A program made the translations under genes and the position numbers. Below are positions 20,001 through 28,143 of a stretch of DNA of 64,000 nucleotides, piece after piece. Source of the DNA: Leishmania infantum JPCM5 (taxonomy: Eukaryota; Euglenozoa; Kinetoplastea; Trypanosomatida; Trypanosomatidae); the NCBI RefSeq assembly GCF_000002875.2, contig NC_009412.2:5001-69000 (forward strand), in the 5' to 3' direction. A model generated the notes under the pieces. That model saw only the letters and a list, made by a program, of their open reading frames with translations. It was not told the DNA's origin and did not search any database. Position 1 is the stretch's first letter. Every line of letters begins with the position of its first letter.

Positions 20001-23000
20001 TGGCATGGTGCGCTGGGGCATGGTGTACCTCGTCGCCTCGTTCTTGACGATATGGATGATCTCTTACGTGGCCGCCCTGCAGTTCCTCGCGGCAGCAGAG
20101 CTGCAGATGCGGCCCTCCATATGCTCAAGCAAACGCGAATGCCTAAGAGTCTCGCTACGGGAGCTTATTCTGCCCGCCTTCACGCCAGAGCATATTGATC
20201 CGGTCTCGGAGGCACCTGTGATGGCGATGCTCGTGTTTTTCACGCACTTCTGCTTTGCGCCGTTTCTGCTCGCCATCATGCTGCACCCCCTTTTGCGGCT
20301 GTCCAACTTTATTGGGCGTTTCTTGCGTCTCGTCGTGCAGAGCCTTCACAAAGACGTTCTGGACTACGTCGAAAACTACCTGGAGGGCGGGTCTTGGTAC
20401 ACCCACTGGGGTCTCAAGGCCAATGTCTCGGTGGAAGTCATTGTACGGATGAAGATGTGGTTCAATGACTTGAGTCGCCGTCGCTTCAGCGCTGTCTGGG
20501 GCTCGTCGTCCAGCAGCGTCGCGATCTCAAACCAGTACACGCTGCAGAAAATGTTCATGAAGAGATACGAGCCGGTGCCAGAGGTGGAGTGCGCGGCGCT
20601 GGCGGAGATCATCTGCCGTGGCGAGTTCGCCTCTTTGGAGGAGAACATCGCGCATGACCGCCTCAGTGGAAACCCGGTCGCACAGTTTCTGAGCCGCGTT
20701 GTCGTCCGCAACGTGTGCGTGCACTACCTCAATGTTGCTCTCACCTTTGCTTCCATAGCCTTTTTGTGGGTCGCCGACGCGTCGTTGGACCGCGGTAGCG
20801 TTCTCATCGCCTTTTCGTGTGTGGTTCACTTGTTGAGCGTTGCGGTATCGATTGTAGTTATCCCGCGTGATTCGACTGCGATCATGACGCTGGTGTCGGC
20901 GTGCGCACTTCTGTGCGCCGTCGTGCTTGTGCTCGTTCCTGATCGGCGATTCCGTAGCTACTACTGTGTGCGATTCCTCTCACTGCTACGCATTGGACAG
21001 CTGCAGGTGTTTCCTTTTCGCGAGATGAAACGGGTGGTGAAGATGTACATTGGCTCCGCAGTGAAGATTGTCTTCCCGGTCGCGGTGATGGGCGGCGCTG
21101 CGTACATGGCAGAGCTGCTTCGCGCACAGGTGTTCATGGTCCGATTCAAGCCTCTTGCGTGGATGAACATTAACTGGAGTAGCCCAGCGGAGGTGGAGGC
21201 TTTGCGGTCTAACGTGTCCTACCCGGAGTTCCTGGCAGCCGTGCCCCGCAGCCGCACTTCGTGGCCGAACGTCGAGGAGACGTCTGCCCTGTTTGTCGCG
21301 TATTTTAGCGAAGATGCGTACATCTTTTACTCCATCTACTGTTTTTGGGTACTACCTGGTATCTGCATCTCGACATGTCTGTCATATCTCTTCTGGGTAG
21401 GCACCAACCTGAGAGACACGAACCGGCTCATGGTGGACATGATTCCTCTGCTAGAGGATCCGATTACCATGTCTGGTTTCACCTGGTGTCAGTGGCTCTA
21501 CCGCTACGTAGGGAACGTGATTCTGCTTGCAAGCCTCGTGTTCGGTTGTATCTTCAGCCCCACTACCGCAGCGACCTCGGATGACCTTATCTTCTTCCTG
21601 GGGTTTGAGCTTGCTTTCACCTTCTGCGGGCTGGCCGAGGCGATCATGTTGTGCTCCTTTGCGGTGCACCGCTGCGCGCGCTCTAGCGTCAGCTGGCGGG
21701 CATGCCGGGACGACGGAAAACACACGTACGTACTTTTCGGCGACTGCGTTTTTCTGCTGTGTGAAGTGCTTCAGCTTCTCTACTACTGCGTCGCTGTGGC
21801 GCTGTGCTCGACGCTTTTGGTAGAGCGCAGTGGCTGCCTCATATCCCCAGACGAGTACGCCACCACCTTTGTCACGGTTCGCTTTGTGTTTCTGCTTCGT
21901 CTCCTGAGCCGAGAGTTTCTGCTGCCGCTGATGCGCCACTTCTTCTCGATGTCCAGCAGCGTTGCATGCATCGTAGTCTACTTTGTCGCCTGCGCCAGCG
22001 TATTGGCAGATGTGTATGCGGCGGAAACGCGCACTCGGTACACACCCGCGACGTGGTGCGCCGCGTTCGACGCCATACTCCGACTCGCCTTCACCTCTGC
22101 TATCCCTGCGAACTTTGAAGGCTACTGGCAACCTTTCAACAGCACCGCCGTCGCCTCGGTGATGAAGAACAGCTCGACCACGCTAGATGTGATCGAGGAG
22201 TGCTACACAACGTCGCGCCTGGCCTTTGTGTTGGCCGTCATTGGAAAGGCAATAATGGCCAGCATCGTAGGCCTCTTCGTCGGTTGTGTGACCACAACGG
22301 TGCGCACTGTTTTCCTGCATCTGCTGCCGGCAAAGAGCTTGTTGCTCTACCGGACGCTGTGTGGTGGTCTGAGCGAGCTGTTGAGGTTCGGCATGCAAAA
22401 TCATGACGACATGCGGCCCCAGACACGCCGCCGTATTCAGGCTCGCAAGTTCAGGCGGATGTTCATGCCCGAGGGCATCCCGTCGTGGTCGGTGCCGCAT
22501 TTGCTGGAGGAGCTGGGCATCTGCCGGCCTGCTCGGCAGCGCCGGTTCGTGTACGCCTTGATGAGGCTGTTGGAGTACATGCCGACGAGTGAGAAGCGGC
22601 AGGAGCGGGTGCGCGAGTACATGCATGTGTGGGACACCTACCGCTGTGGCGGGCCGGCTCATCTGCTCTTCTCCGAGCTCCCTATTTACCCTCCCGCCGC
22701 TGCGTCGCAGAGAAGGCCGAACCCATACTACCCTTCATCTTCACTTGTAACGATGCGGCGTGACTGCCACATTGCCCCGCTGCGGCTTGTGCAGGCACTG
22801 GCGATCTTTGAGCTTGGGTTTCCGGCAGACTCGTCTGTGGGCTCGAAGCTGTGGATGGATTTTTTCTCGGTGGTGCAAAAAATGCGCGGGGCGACGTTGC
22901 TACAGTCTCTGTGGCGGATGTACCGCGAGGAGAAGGCGTTTGACACGGACACAAGCCGCACTCCGTACGAGCGGACGCTGATCGCGCACCTGCGCCGCGG

Positions 23001-23208
23001 GTTCCGGAAGCAGAAGCTGCGGAACAATATCCGCTTTCTGAGCTTCGCTTCTTTTCAGGAGGCAATGCACTACGAACGCGAGGTGTTCAACCCAAGTACT
23101 GGCCATTTCGACTTGTTGAATCGCCTGCGTGGCCATTTCAGCGGACTAAGCGCTTCGCCGGATTTTTGGAAAACGGTTCGCGATGCTGAGAGTATGCTGG
23201 CTGCCTAA
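17020..23208 (+). CDS. Ankyrin-IQ protein with four channel-like membrane blocks
   Basis: 2062 residues, the largest gene here. Residues about 30-203 hold ankyrin-type repeats (for example GETPLHVAARC and NRGMTLYDVAYRW). A basic linker carries IQ-like motifs near 303-326 (LQRIGRGFVAR), about 391 and about 413 (LQRAWRRHQAR), which would bind calmodulin. Four blocks of hydrophobic spans follow at about 515-750, 906-1105, 1228-1470 and 1492-1770, separated by hydrophilic loops, with a roughly 290-residue cytoplasmic tail. The order recalls four-repeat voltage-gated Ca2+/Na+ channels: several helices, then a short re-entrant segment and a last helix. However, the fourth helices lack a regular arginine ladder and the pore-loop sequences are unlike the known TxExW filter. 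Ion channel is therefore an inference; ion and gating are unknown. Confidence 0.8.
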   Translation: MSQLPLSPAGSSPFPGSVNSFSSIPSFHPAPQLLEAVCHADAAAVRGLLAPSAPGLCAWCDADRNSLLHRAAALGSPDCLIELLQSEVRFVFSQNLQGETPLHVAARCARTIVSVLLLVAKYGAACVLDRNGDTFLHGLLSNEGIRHRQLLLLIESLLDRADVTGQINVVNNRGMTLYDVAYRWHPDSAPLLEVLLRHGAVSGALVLHDEVVSLIITEEEQRENVMDRERSSFALLRHGEGTERARIQWQDYERRKLFGKERRGRRMRFDKEASMWTSLMEKEKRYARRIAGDRAARECCAAELQRIGRGFVARSTVHRLLLRRSKVRLLAEKLAETTAIAALPMAVVVKAEENVFPGAKLDEKLPVLVVPPAAQEVPFRRLPEAVLVHLQSIARTRRARRHYLHVRRMTIILQRAWRRHQARVARRRQQAADVLLSAVKRYHFSKERRTLVEKLMLVRIKVKLREVTRLLTGLVWRENFCSVFREIVFMQRRRLPPPPVRLSRFRRLQLLAARFERFVLLAQFAVSLFLLIHMGCAPRTSASQMHNKVDMAFLCVELVLICCLPLCWWRLWDVAVVVTALICAAASCYGGSIVITLFTLKLPFLVRQFAPRHSGTCTYCRTIEYSVVYLLMFVPFSVAGIGSTVRSTTVNHLLLTSGGNWGRVFLSLLSTVSPQYTVLLLVSQGKSSPDIDSLLPLRAQQNRYVLPDGDALLRLQIPLAQLIVFRAIMCLYWWSAVIVGTHNAIRHHYDISDETKLKLNKHRFRNEGKEELFDAHRAATIEALGQQLDGVMWEDDVRAAKEAIEASHYDHNTNITVHRFVRRVQDTLDSQGGAILSAQALQRSASVTKPTTKDASRWDCRNEDPHSRGTYDIGVVETALGRIERKGLGERFIERQWTGALLRKEMNWVLIGMLVMASVKPNLFAMEAAFSAVFAVELAVSLYFLRLEFIFSHYVRLMLRVFCVVIGFVPPGIPFVAFRSLRLVEGWSLLFSVPGMVRWGMVYLVASFLTIWMISYVAALQFLAAAELQMRPSICSSKRECLRVSLRELILPAFTPEHIDPVSEAPVMAMLVFFTHFCFAPFLLAIMLHPLLRLSNFIGRFLRLVVQSLHKDVLDYVENYLEGGSWYTHWGLKANVSVEVIVRMKMWFNDLSRRRFSAVWGSSSSSVAISNQYTLQKMFMKRYEPVPEVECAALAEIICRGEFASLEENIAHDRLSGNPVAQFLSRVVVRNVCVHYLNVALTFASIAFLWVADASLDRGSVLIAFSCVVHLLSVAVSIVVIPRDSTAIMTLVSACALLCAVVLVLVPDRRFRSYYCVRFLSLLRIGQLQVFPFREMKRVVKMYIGSAVKIVFPVAVMGGAAYMAELLRAQVFMVRFKPLAWMNINWSSPAEVEALRSNVSYPEFLAAVPRSRTSWPNVEETSALFVAYFSEDAYIFYSIYCFWVLPGICISTCLSYLFWVGTNLRDTNRLMVDMIPLLEDPITMSGFTWCQWLYRYVGNVILLASLVFGCIFSPTTAATSDDLIFFLGFELAFTFCGLAEAIMLCSFAVHRCARSSVSWRACRDDGKHTYVLFGDCVFLLCEVLQLLYYCVAVALCSTLLVERSGCLISPDEYATTFVTVRFVFLLRLLSREFLLPLMRHFFSMSSSVACIVVYFVACASVLADVYAAETRTRYTPATWCAAFDAILRLAFTSAIPANFEGYWQPFNSTAVASVMKNSSTTLDVIEECYTTSRLAFVLAVIGKAIMASIVGLFVGCVTTTVRTVFLHLLPAKSLLLYRTLCGGLSELLRFGMQNHDDMRPQTRRRIQARKFRRMFMPEGIPSWSVPHLLEELGICRPARQRRFVYALMRLLEYMPTSEKRQERVREYMHVWDTYRCGGPAHLLFSELPIYPPAAASQRRPNPYYPSSSLVTMRRDCHIAPLRLVQALAIFELGFPADSSVGSKLWMDFFSVVQKMRGATLLQSLWRMYREEKAFDTDTSRTPYERTLIAHLRRGFRKQKLRNNIRFLSFASFQEAMHYEREVFNPSTGHFDLLNRLRGHFSGLSASPDFWKTVRDAESMLAA

Positions 23209-24155
23209 CCCGCTAGCCGTGCACCGTTGCATCTCGGCGGGTGTGGACTGAGCTGATACGTGGCGACCTGTCGGGTGGCTGTTTGCACAGTGTGCAGGGC
23301 GGTAGTTTTAGTGTTTCCGCGATCGGTCGTGGTTTTCTCACTTGCAGGTGCGTTGCGCCACCTATCTGCGACTCTTGATGCGCTGCGGTGCTGCGTGCTG
23401 CAAAGACTTCCTTTTTTCCTGGTTCAGGGTTTAAAGCGCTTTCTCTCCACCTCCATCTACTTTCCGTGGAACACACGTGCATGAAGAGTTCGTGCCACTT
23501 CTGCTCTCTATGCAGATTGCATTTTGTTTGCCGCTGGCCCCTGAAATTATGTTATGAGTTGTAAGTGCTTGCCGTGCTGTCGCAGGATGTGGGCAAGATG
23601 GTTGCCGAGTCGGTTCTTGAGTTTGAGGGCCGTCTTTTCTGTGCAGTCATGCCTGGAAATTGCATGATGCTCCCAGAGACAAACACCGGGCGCGTACGTC
23701 TTGGGGGCTACACCGTTTCGTTTCTGTTTCTTTTCCTTATGCTATTGCCCACGGTAAATGCGTGTATTTGTGTTTCTTTCGTGGTGGCAGCTGTGCAGCT
23801 CCGGCCCCGCTCGCTTGTGTATCTGCGCTCTTTTATGCGGTGTCTTTTCCTTTTTTCACATGCTACGGCTGGATGCGCTTCGACAAAGGCGCTACTCGTT
23901 TCGTGTCGTCGCCGGATCTCACTCCCTTCAGTCATTGACGGTTTCGCAGTTGCTCTGCACACAGTTCACTTGAGTTGTGCTGTGGAGCACATCAACCCAA
24001 TGTTTGTGAGGCTCAGTTACAGAGGCGCCGCACAGGCTGGGAGGCGAGGTTCTCGCTGTGCTTTTTTTTGCTCCTCTTGAACTTGTCTAAAGGTCTTCAG
24101 AAAGAAAGAGGCTTTTAACAAATGAAATGGTTGAGCAGCTTGCACACACGCAAAA
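23209..24155. other. Intergenic/UTR sequence
   Basis: The 3' flank of the channel-like gene. A + strand frame is open at 23565-24080, but its translation is Cys/Phe/Leu-rich in the manner of pyrimidine-rich UTR and shows no domain. T8 lies at about 24062-24069. Confidence 0.55.
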
Positions 24156-24862
24156 AAGATGCACCGCGGTGGAATCGACTGCGGTGATGTGAATAGCATG
24201 ATATCAGCAGTGCTGTTTGTCTGACATTGGCGTGAGGTGCAGCACTCCGCACTTCGGCATCTGCGCTGACACTCTTGTGGTGATCGGGTGCTCTGATGTT
24301 GCTGATTTGAACAGGTGTTTCTTCAACGCCAACGGGTCGGAGGCCCTTCTATGCGGCAACGCCGCGCGCTGTGTGAATGAGTAGCTCCACAGCTTAGCCG
24401 TCGGACAGTTCATGTATAGCTCTTTAGACATTGCATGGCGTGTGGCAGCTCGACTTGCACGTTTCCAACGGCCTTGTTCACCTTGTAATGGCCGAGATGG
24501 GGATACTAACTGTGGAAAGTGAACAGCTGACCGTGACGTACGGCTCTCTCCCCTTTGCGTGTGTCTCGGTATCGATGTGGAATCCGTATTTGGTGGTGTA
24601 CGCCACGGGTGCGAGCGCGGTTGAACTTGAACGGGCAGGCTCGCTGATCGACTGGGGCCCGGTGATTTGTGACCACACGAACGTGATTTTCGCACATATC
24701 GATGATGCGGAGGAGATTTACATGTGCAGCTGGGGGTTCGGCTCTGACACCACGCAAGTCTGCAGTTCAAGGCACATGGTCTCGCCTCGCGCGATGTACT
24801 TGTCTGGATAAACTGTGACAGTTTCGACGTTTGGTGTGTGCCTGAGGGGTCGGCCGGAATAA
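24156..24862 (+). pseudogene. dapF: Decayed diaminopimelate epimerase (dapF) pseudogene
   Basis: Diaminopimelate epimerase converts LL- to meso-diaminopimelate in the bacterial-type lysine pathway. Its motifs appear here in order but in three frames. A weak N-terminal match (KMHRGG.D) starts at 24156. A clear block at 24238-24384 carries HFGICADTLVVIG and NGSEALLCGNAARC, including the first catalytic cysteine (codon 24352-24354), and ends in TAG. A third frame from about 24431 carries SMWNPYLVV, the equivalents of the ERGAGET loop (WGFGSDT) and the second cysteine region (codon 24761-24763), then stops at 24812. Remnants may continue to 24862. About 700 bp against some 820 bp for an intact gene. 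At least two frameshifts and several stops make it non-functional. The codons remain GC3-rich, so the decay looks fairly recent. Confidence 0.85.
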
Positions 24863-26109
24863 AAAGATGCACAATGAATGTGCAGGTGGGCATTCGCCTC
24901 TTGCAAGTTGGCGCCGGTGCATTTTCTCGGCGCATGTTGCGGCGCTCTCAGCGACGCTCGCACAGCCGGCTGGTTACTGCTTGCTGACCCTTCCCGTTCT
25001 CCATGAGTGTTTTTTTTCTTTCCTGATTGTTTGTTTTTATCTACACTCCCGTGGCTTTATCGACCACCAGCTTTCACCTGCAGCACCAGAGCGTTGATTT
25101 CAAGCGCCATTTTTTGTACATGTAAAGGCTGATACACTGCTGCGGGCGAAACCAGATCCCGAATGGCGCGTTGATCATACCGTCAGCGTTTCTGTGGAGA
25201 TGTAAATGTGCGAAAGCGAACACGATGTGCGGCTCTTGAGCGCCATGGGCCGGTGACACTTGTGAGACCACCAAGGATGCTTCGAGGAACCGGCGTGGAG
25301 GCCGCAATGTGCCAAATTCCACTGCATAGATCGGCAACTGATCAAGGGCTGTTTGAAGCTTGTGGAACTTCGCATCTGTCATCTTGTCCTTCCCTTTTCT
25401 CTCTGTGGATGGACGCCTGTTCCTGCCTGTTTCACATTATGGCCTGCTCTTCTTCCTCACTCTTTCCTACACGCAAGTGCTCAAGCACTCGCTGCAGCGG
25501 CAAGAAGAGACAATCCACAGAAATTTCATCGCTTGCGCTCTTCGTAAACTATCGTGCTGTAACGTCAACAGGGGCCAGATTTCTCTACTGAAGATGCGTG
25601 TTGTGTGTTTTGCAGGTCTCTTTTTTTGGTGCATCTTTTTTGCCACGATCTCGAAATTTTTCCATCGTGCGTGCCCGCAGTCGCAACTTTACCGTAGCTG
25701 CGCTGCTGCCGGCTGCCCGTTTGCCCTTTCTTTTCCGACTTCCCACAGAACAAGAGTAATTTACGATCTTTCTGACCAGCTAGCTAGCCGTCTTGCGATT
25801 GTGGCACCGACCACGCACACCCACGGACACTGACACATGTACGCTGAGTGCCGCAGAAGATCCCTCTCTCTTTCTTGCGCGTTTCTTGTTCGTGGTCTTG
25901 CGCCTTTACCGGGTCTGTGAGGGTGTCTACTTGTTTCTTTTCCTCGCTTCGTTTCTCTCTCCTCTTCCGCTGTCCCGTCGCCCCTCTCAGCAATCGCTGA
26001 CAAGGCTGTTGTGTCTCCTCCCAGGAGTTTTCGGCTCATTGCACATTCGCGACCGTTTCTTCTATTTTAGTTTCCGTTTACTTTGTTTCATTGCCCTGGG
26101 GATTCAGCT
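24863..26109. other. Intergenic/UTR before the adenylate cyclase
   Basis: No + strand gene supported. A minus-strand frame at 25074-25382 has coding-like composition (see findings). The last 300 bases are strongly pyrimidine-rich and end with the acceptor AG at 26069-26070. Confidence 0.5.
26069..26070 (+). promoter_or_regulatory. Predicted trans-splice acceptor AG for adenylate cyclase
   Basis: AG at the end of a T-rich tract (TTTCTTCTATTTTAG). It is 39 bases before the ATG at 26110. The longer open frame begins with a TTG at 26083. Confidence 0.55.
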
Positions 26110-28143
26110 ATGGGAGCTGGTGCCTCTCGCCAACGGCGCTGGAAGATAAAGTCCTCCATAGGGAACGCCGATCCGTGCTCTACGTCCCCGCCCGTCGAGG
26201 TCTTGACCGCGTGTGAGAGCTGTGAGAGTTTGAGGCAGAATGTGAGTGCCGCTTCGATTGGCGATGCCAAGCTAAACTCGCGCAGGCGGGAGATGGACTG
26301 TTGGAACACGCGAAGGGACTCTAAGGAGTTCCAACATGAAGTAGTCGAGACGGACAGCCTACAGGCCAACTGCGGAGCGCCGAATGAGCAGGCTTTTCAC
26401 GATACGCTTGTGAGTGCCGCCCACCAGTTGCGGGCCCGCCAGCGCGATACGAATGTGAGCATCTCGAAGGCGGAGATGGAGGGCCTGGTAGTTCTCACGC
26501 GCGAGCTGGAGAACCTCAAGCAGATGATGAAGCGTTCGGAGTTCACGGTGGAGGGAACGTGGAGGATCTTAGAGGATGAGGGAATGGTGGAGCGCTTTGG
26601 CCAGCAGTTGTACGATGAGCTGCTCACCCGAAATCCGCGTCTGCGCGTCTACTTTCACGGCGTCGACATCAAAGAGCAGTCCAAGTCCTTGCTGCGCATG
26701 GTCGGTACAGCGGTGCACTTCTACCAGAAGCCGCAGTTGACAGTGGACATGTTCACCAAGGCTGGCGCAAGGCACCGTGGCTACGGCGTGAACGCAGAGG
26801 TCTTCGTGGAAATGAGCAACGCCTTCATGCGGGTATTCTCGAAATTTGTCGGCACAGACGTCTTTCAGGCGGCCGAAGAGGAGTGGCGAAAGTTCTGGAA
26901 GTACGTTCTAGATCTGCTCGTGCACGGAAGCGAGAGCCCGGAGGGGGAGCGGTATGGAAAGGTGTACGAAGAGAAGATGCTCAAAAAGATACAGTCCGAT
27001 TTCAAGCTCATCATGGAGCGGCAAAACAGATGCGACCTGCGGCGCCAATTTGTGAGCGTGATGTACAGTAAAGCCATGGAGATGCACGAGGAGTTGTCAA
27101 AGTTCGAAGCACTAAAGGATCTGCGTGCTAGTGCACGCGTCTTGCAGTCATACATCGACGTAATTAACAACATCCATGACAAGAAGCTTTTGGACGAGTA
27201 CATGCGCGAGCTTGGCGGGCGCCACACAGCCTACAACGTGACGGTGGAGAACCTACACGCCTTTACCGAGCCGTTCCTCTTCACCTGCCGCCACTTTTTG
27301 GAGGATGAGTGGAATATCGCGGTTGAGTCGCGTTTGCTGTGGCTGTTTGAGTACATGATCGACGGCATTTCGGCCGGTATGGTGAGCGACATCAACAGCA
27401 TCGTAAACTTGCGCGCTCCCAGCAACAGCGTTTCTTTTGGGCTGATTTTCACCGATATTGAGGCAAGTACAAGGCTGTGGAGCAAGGACTCGCAGTCGAT
27501 GAGCCTTGCGGTGAAGAGCCATCACGCCATGATCCGGCGCCTTATCGCTGACTACGGCGCTTATGAGGTCAAGACGGTCGGCGACTCCTTCATCATCGCC
27601 ACCAAGGATGTACTGGTGGCGGTGAAGCTGTCGCTGTCCATTCAGCTAGAGCTGATGCGGATGGCGCCGATTGCTCCAGGATTTGCGATGGTTGACAGTT
27701 CCGAGGGCCACGGTGATCCGCAGGCCTGGGATGACCGCACGCTGCGCGTGCGGATCGGCGTAGAGCACTGCACGGATGCCACGGCCACTTATGACACCAT
27801 TCACCGGCGCTACGATTACTACGGGGCTAGCGTAAATCGCTGCGCCCGAATCGAGTCTGCAGCGTGTGGAGGGCAGATATTACTCTCTCGTGAGAGTTTT
27901 GAGCATCTCAAGTCCATCCCCGAGTTCCATGACGAGCCTTGCCCCTACCTCTTCCGCAGCGTTGAGATCGCCACTCCACCCCCAAAGGAGGATAGCCGTG
28001 GTTTGGACCACTTCGTGGTAGTGAGCGATGTCGGCCTGGCGTCCTTCAAAGGCATAGCTGAGCCAGTGCACCTTGTCTCGTTGGTGCCGCGCTGTCTCGC
28101 TGGGCGGCAGTTTACGGAAAAGTTTACCAAAGTAGCGGAATAA
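26110..28143 (+). CDS. HemAC: Globin-coupled (haem-containing) soluble adenylate cyclase
   Basis: 677 residues. The N-terminus MGAGAS fits an N-myristoylation signal. Residues about 145-272 form a globin fold with the proximal histidine H222 in ARHRGYGV. Residues about 305-425 look like a second globin fold, with H372 in GGRHTAYNV. The C-terminal class III cyclase domain (about 440-660) keeps both metal-binding aspartates (D449 in FTDIEAS, D492 in KTVGDSF), the lysine expected for adenine recognition (K488) and the catalytic N576/R580 pair (SVNRCARIES). It should make cAMP from ATP in response to oxygen bound by haem. This matches HemAC described from L. major, an oxygen-sensing cyclase important in hypoxia. 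No transmembrane span, unlike the receptor-type cyclases of these parasites. Confidence 0.94.
   Translation: MGAGASRQRRWKIKSSIGNADPCSTSPPVEVLTACESCESLRQNVSAASIGDAKLNSRRREMDCWNTRRDSKEFQHEVVETDSLQANCGAPNEQAFHDTLVSAAHQLRARQRDTNVSISKAEMEGLVVLTRELENLKQMMKRSEFTVEGTWRILEDEGMVERFGQQLYDELLTRNPRLRVYFHGVDIKEQSKSLLRMVGTAVHFYQKPQLTVDMFTKAGARHRGYGVNAEVFVEMSNAFMRVFSKFVGTDVFQAAEEEWRKFWKYVLDLLVHGSESPEGERYGKVYEEKMLKKIQSDFKLIMERQNRCDLRRQFVSVMYSKAMEMHEELSKFEALKDLRASARVLQSYIDVINNIHDKKLLDEYMRELGGRHTAYNVTVENLHAFTEPFLFTCRHFLEDEWNIAVESRLLWLFEYMIDGISAGMVSDINSIVNLRAPSNSVSFGLIFTDIEASTRLWSKDSQSMSLAVKSHHAMIRRLIADYGAYEVKTVGDSFIIATKDVLVAVKLSLSIQLELMRMAPIAPGFAMVDSSEGHGDPQAWDDRTLRVRIGVEHCTDATATYDTIHRRYDYYGASVNRCARIESAACGGQILLSRESFEHLKSIPEFHDEPCPYLFRSVEIATPPPKEDSRGLDHFVVVSDVGLASFKGIAEPVHLVSLVPRCLAGRQFTEKFTKVAE

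Noticed and set aside
23565..24080. 171-codon + strand open frame after the channel-like gene
   Set aside because: UTR-like composition and no motif; nothing in common with the dapF fragment that follows.
24204..24935. 243-codon minus-strand open frame
   Set aside because: It is antisense to the dapF pseudogene and Pro/Ser/Arg/Thr-rich, as expected of the reverse of GC3-rich coding sequence. No domain is visible.
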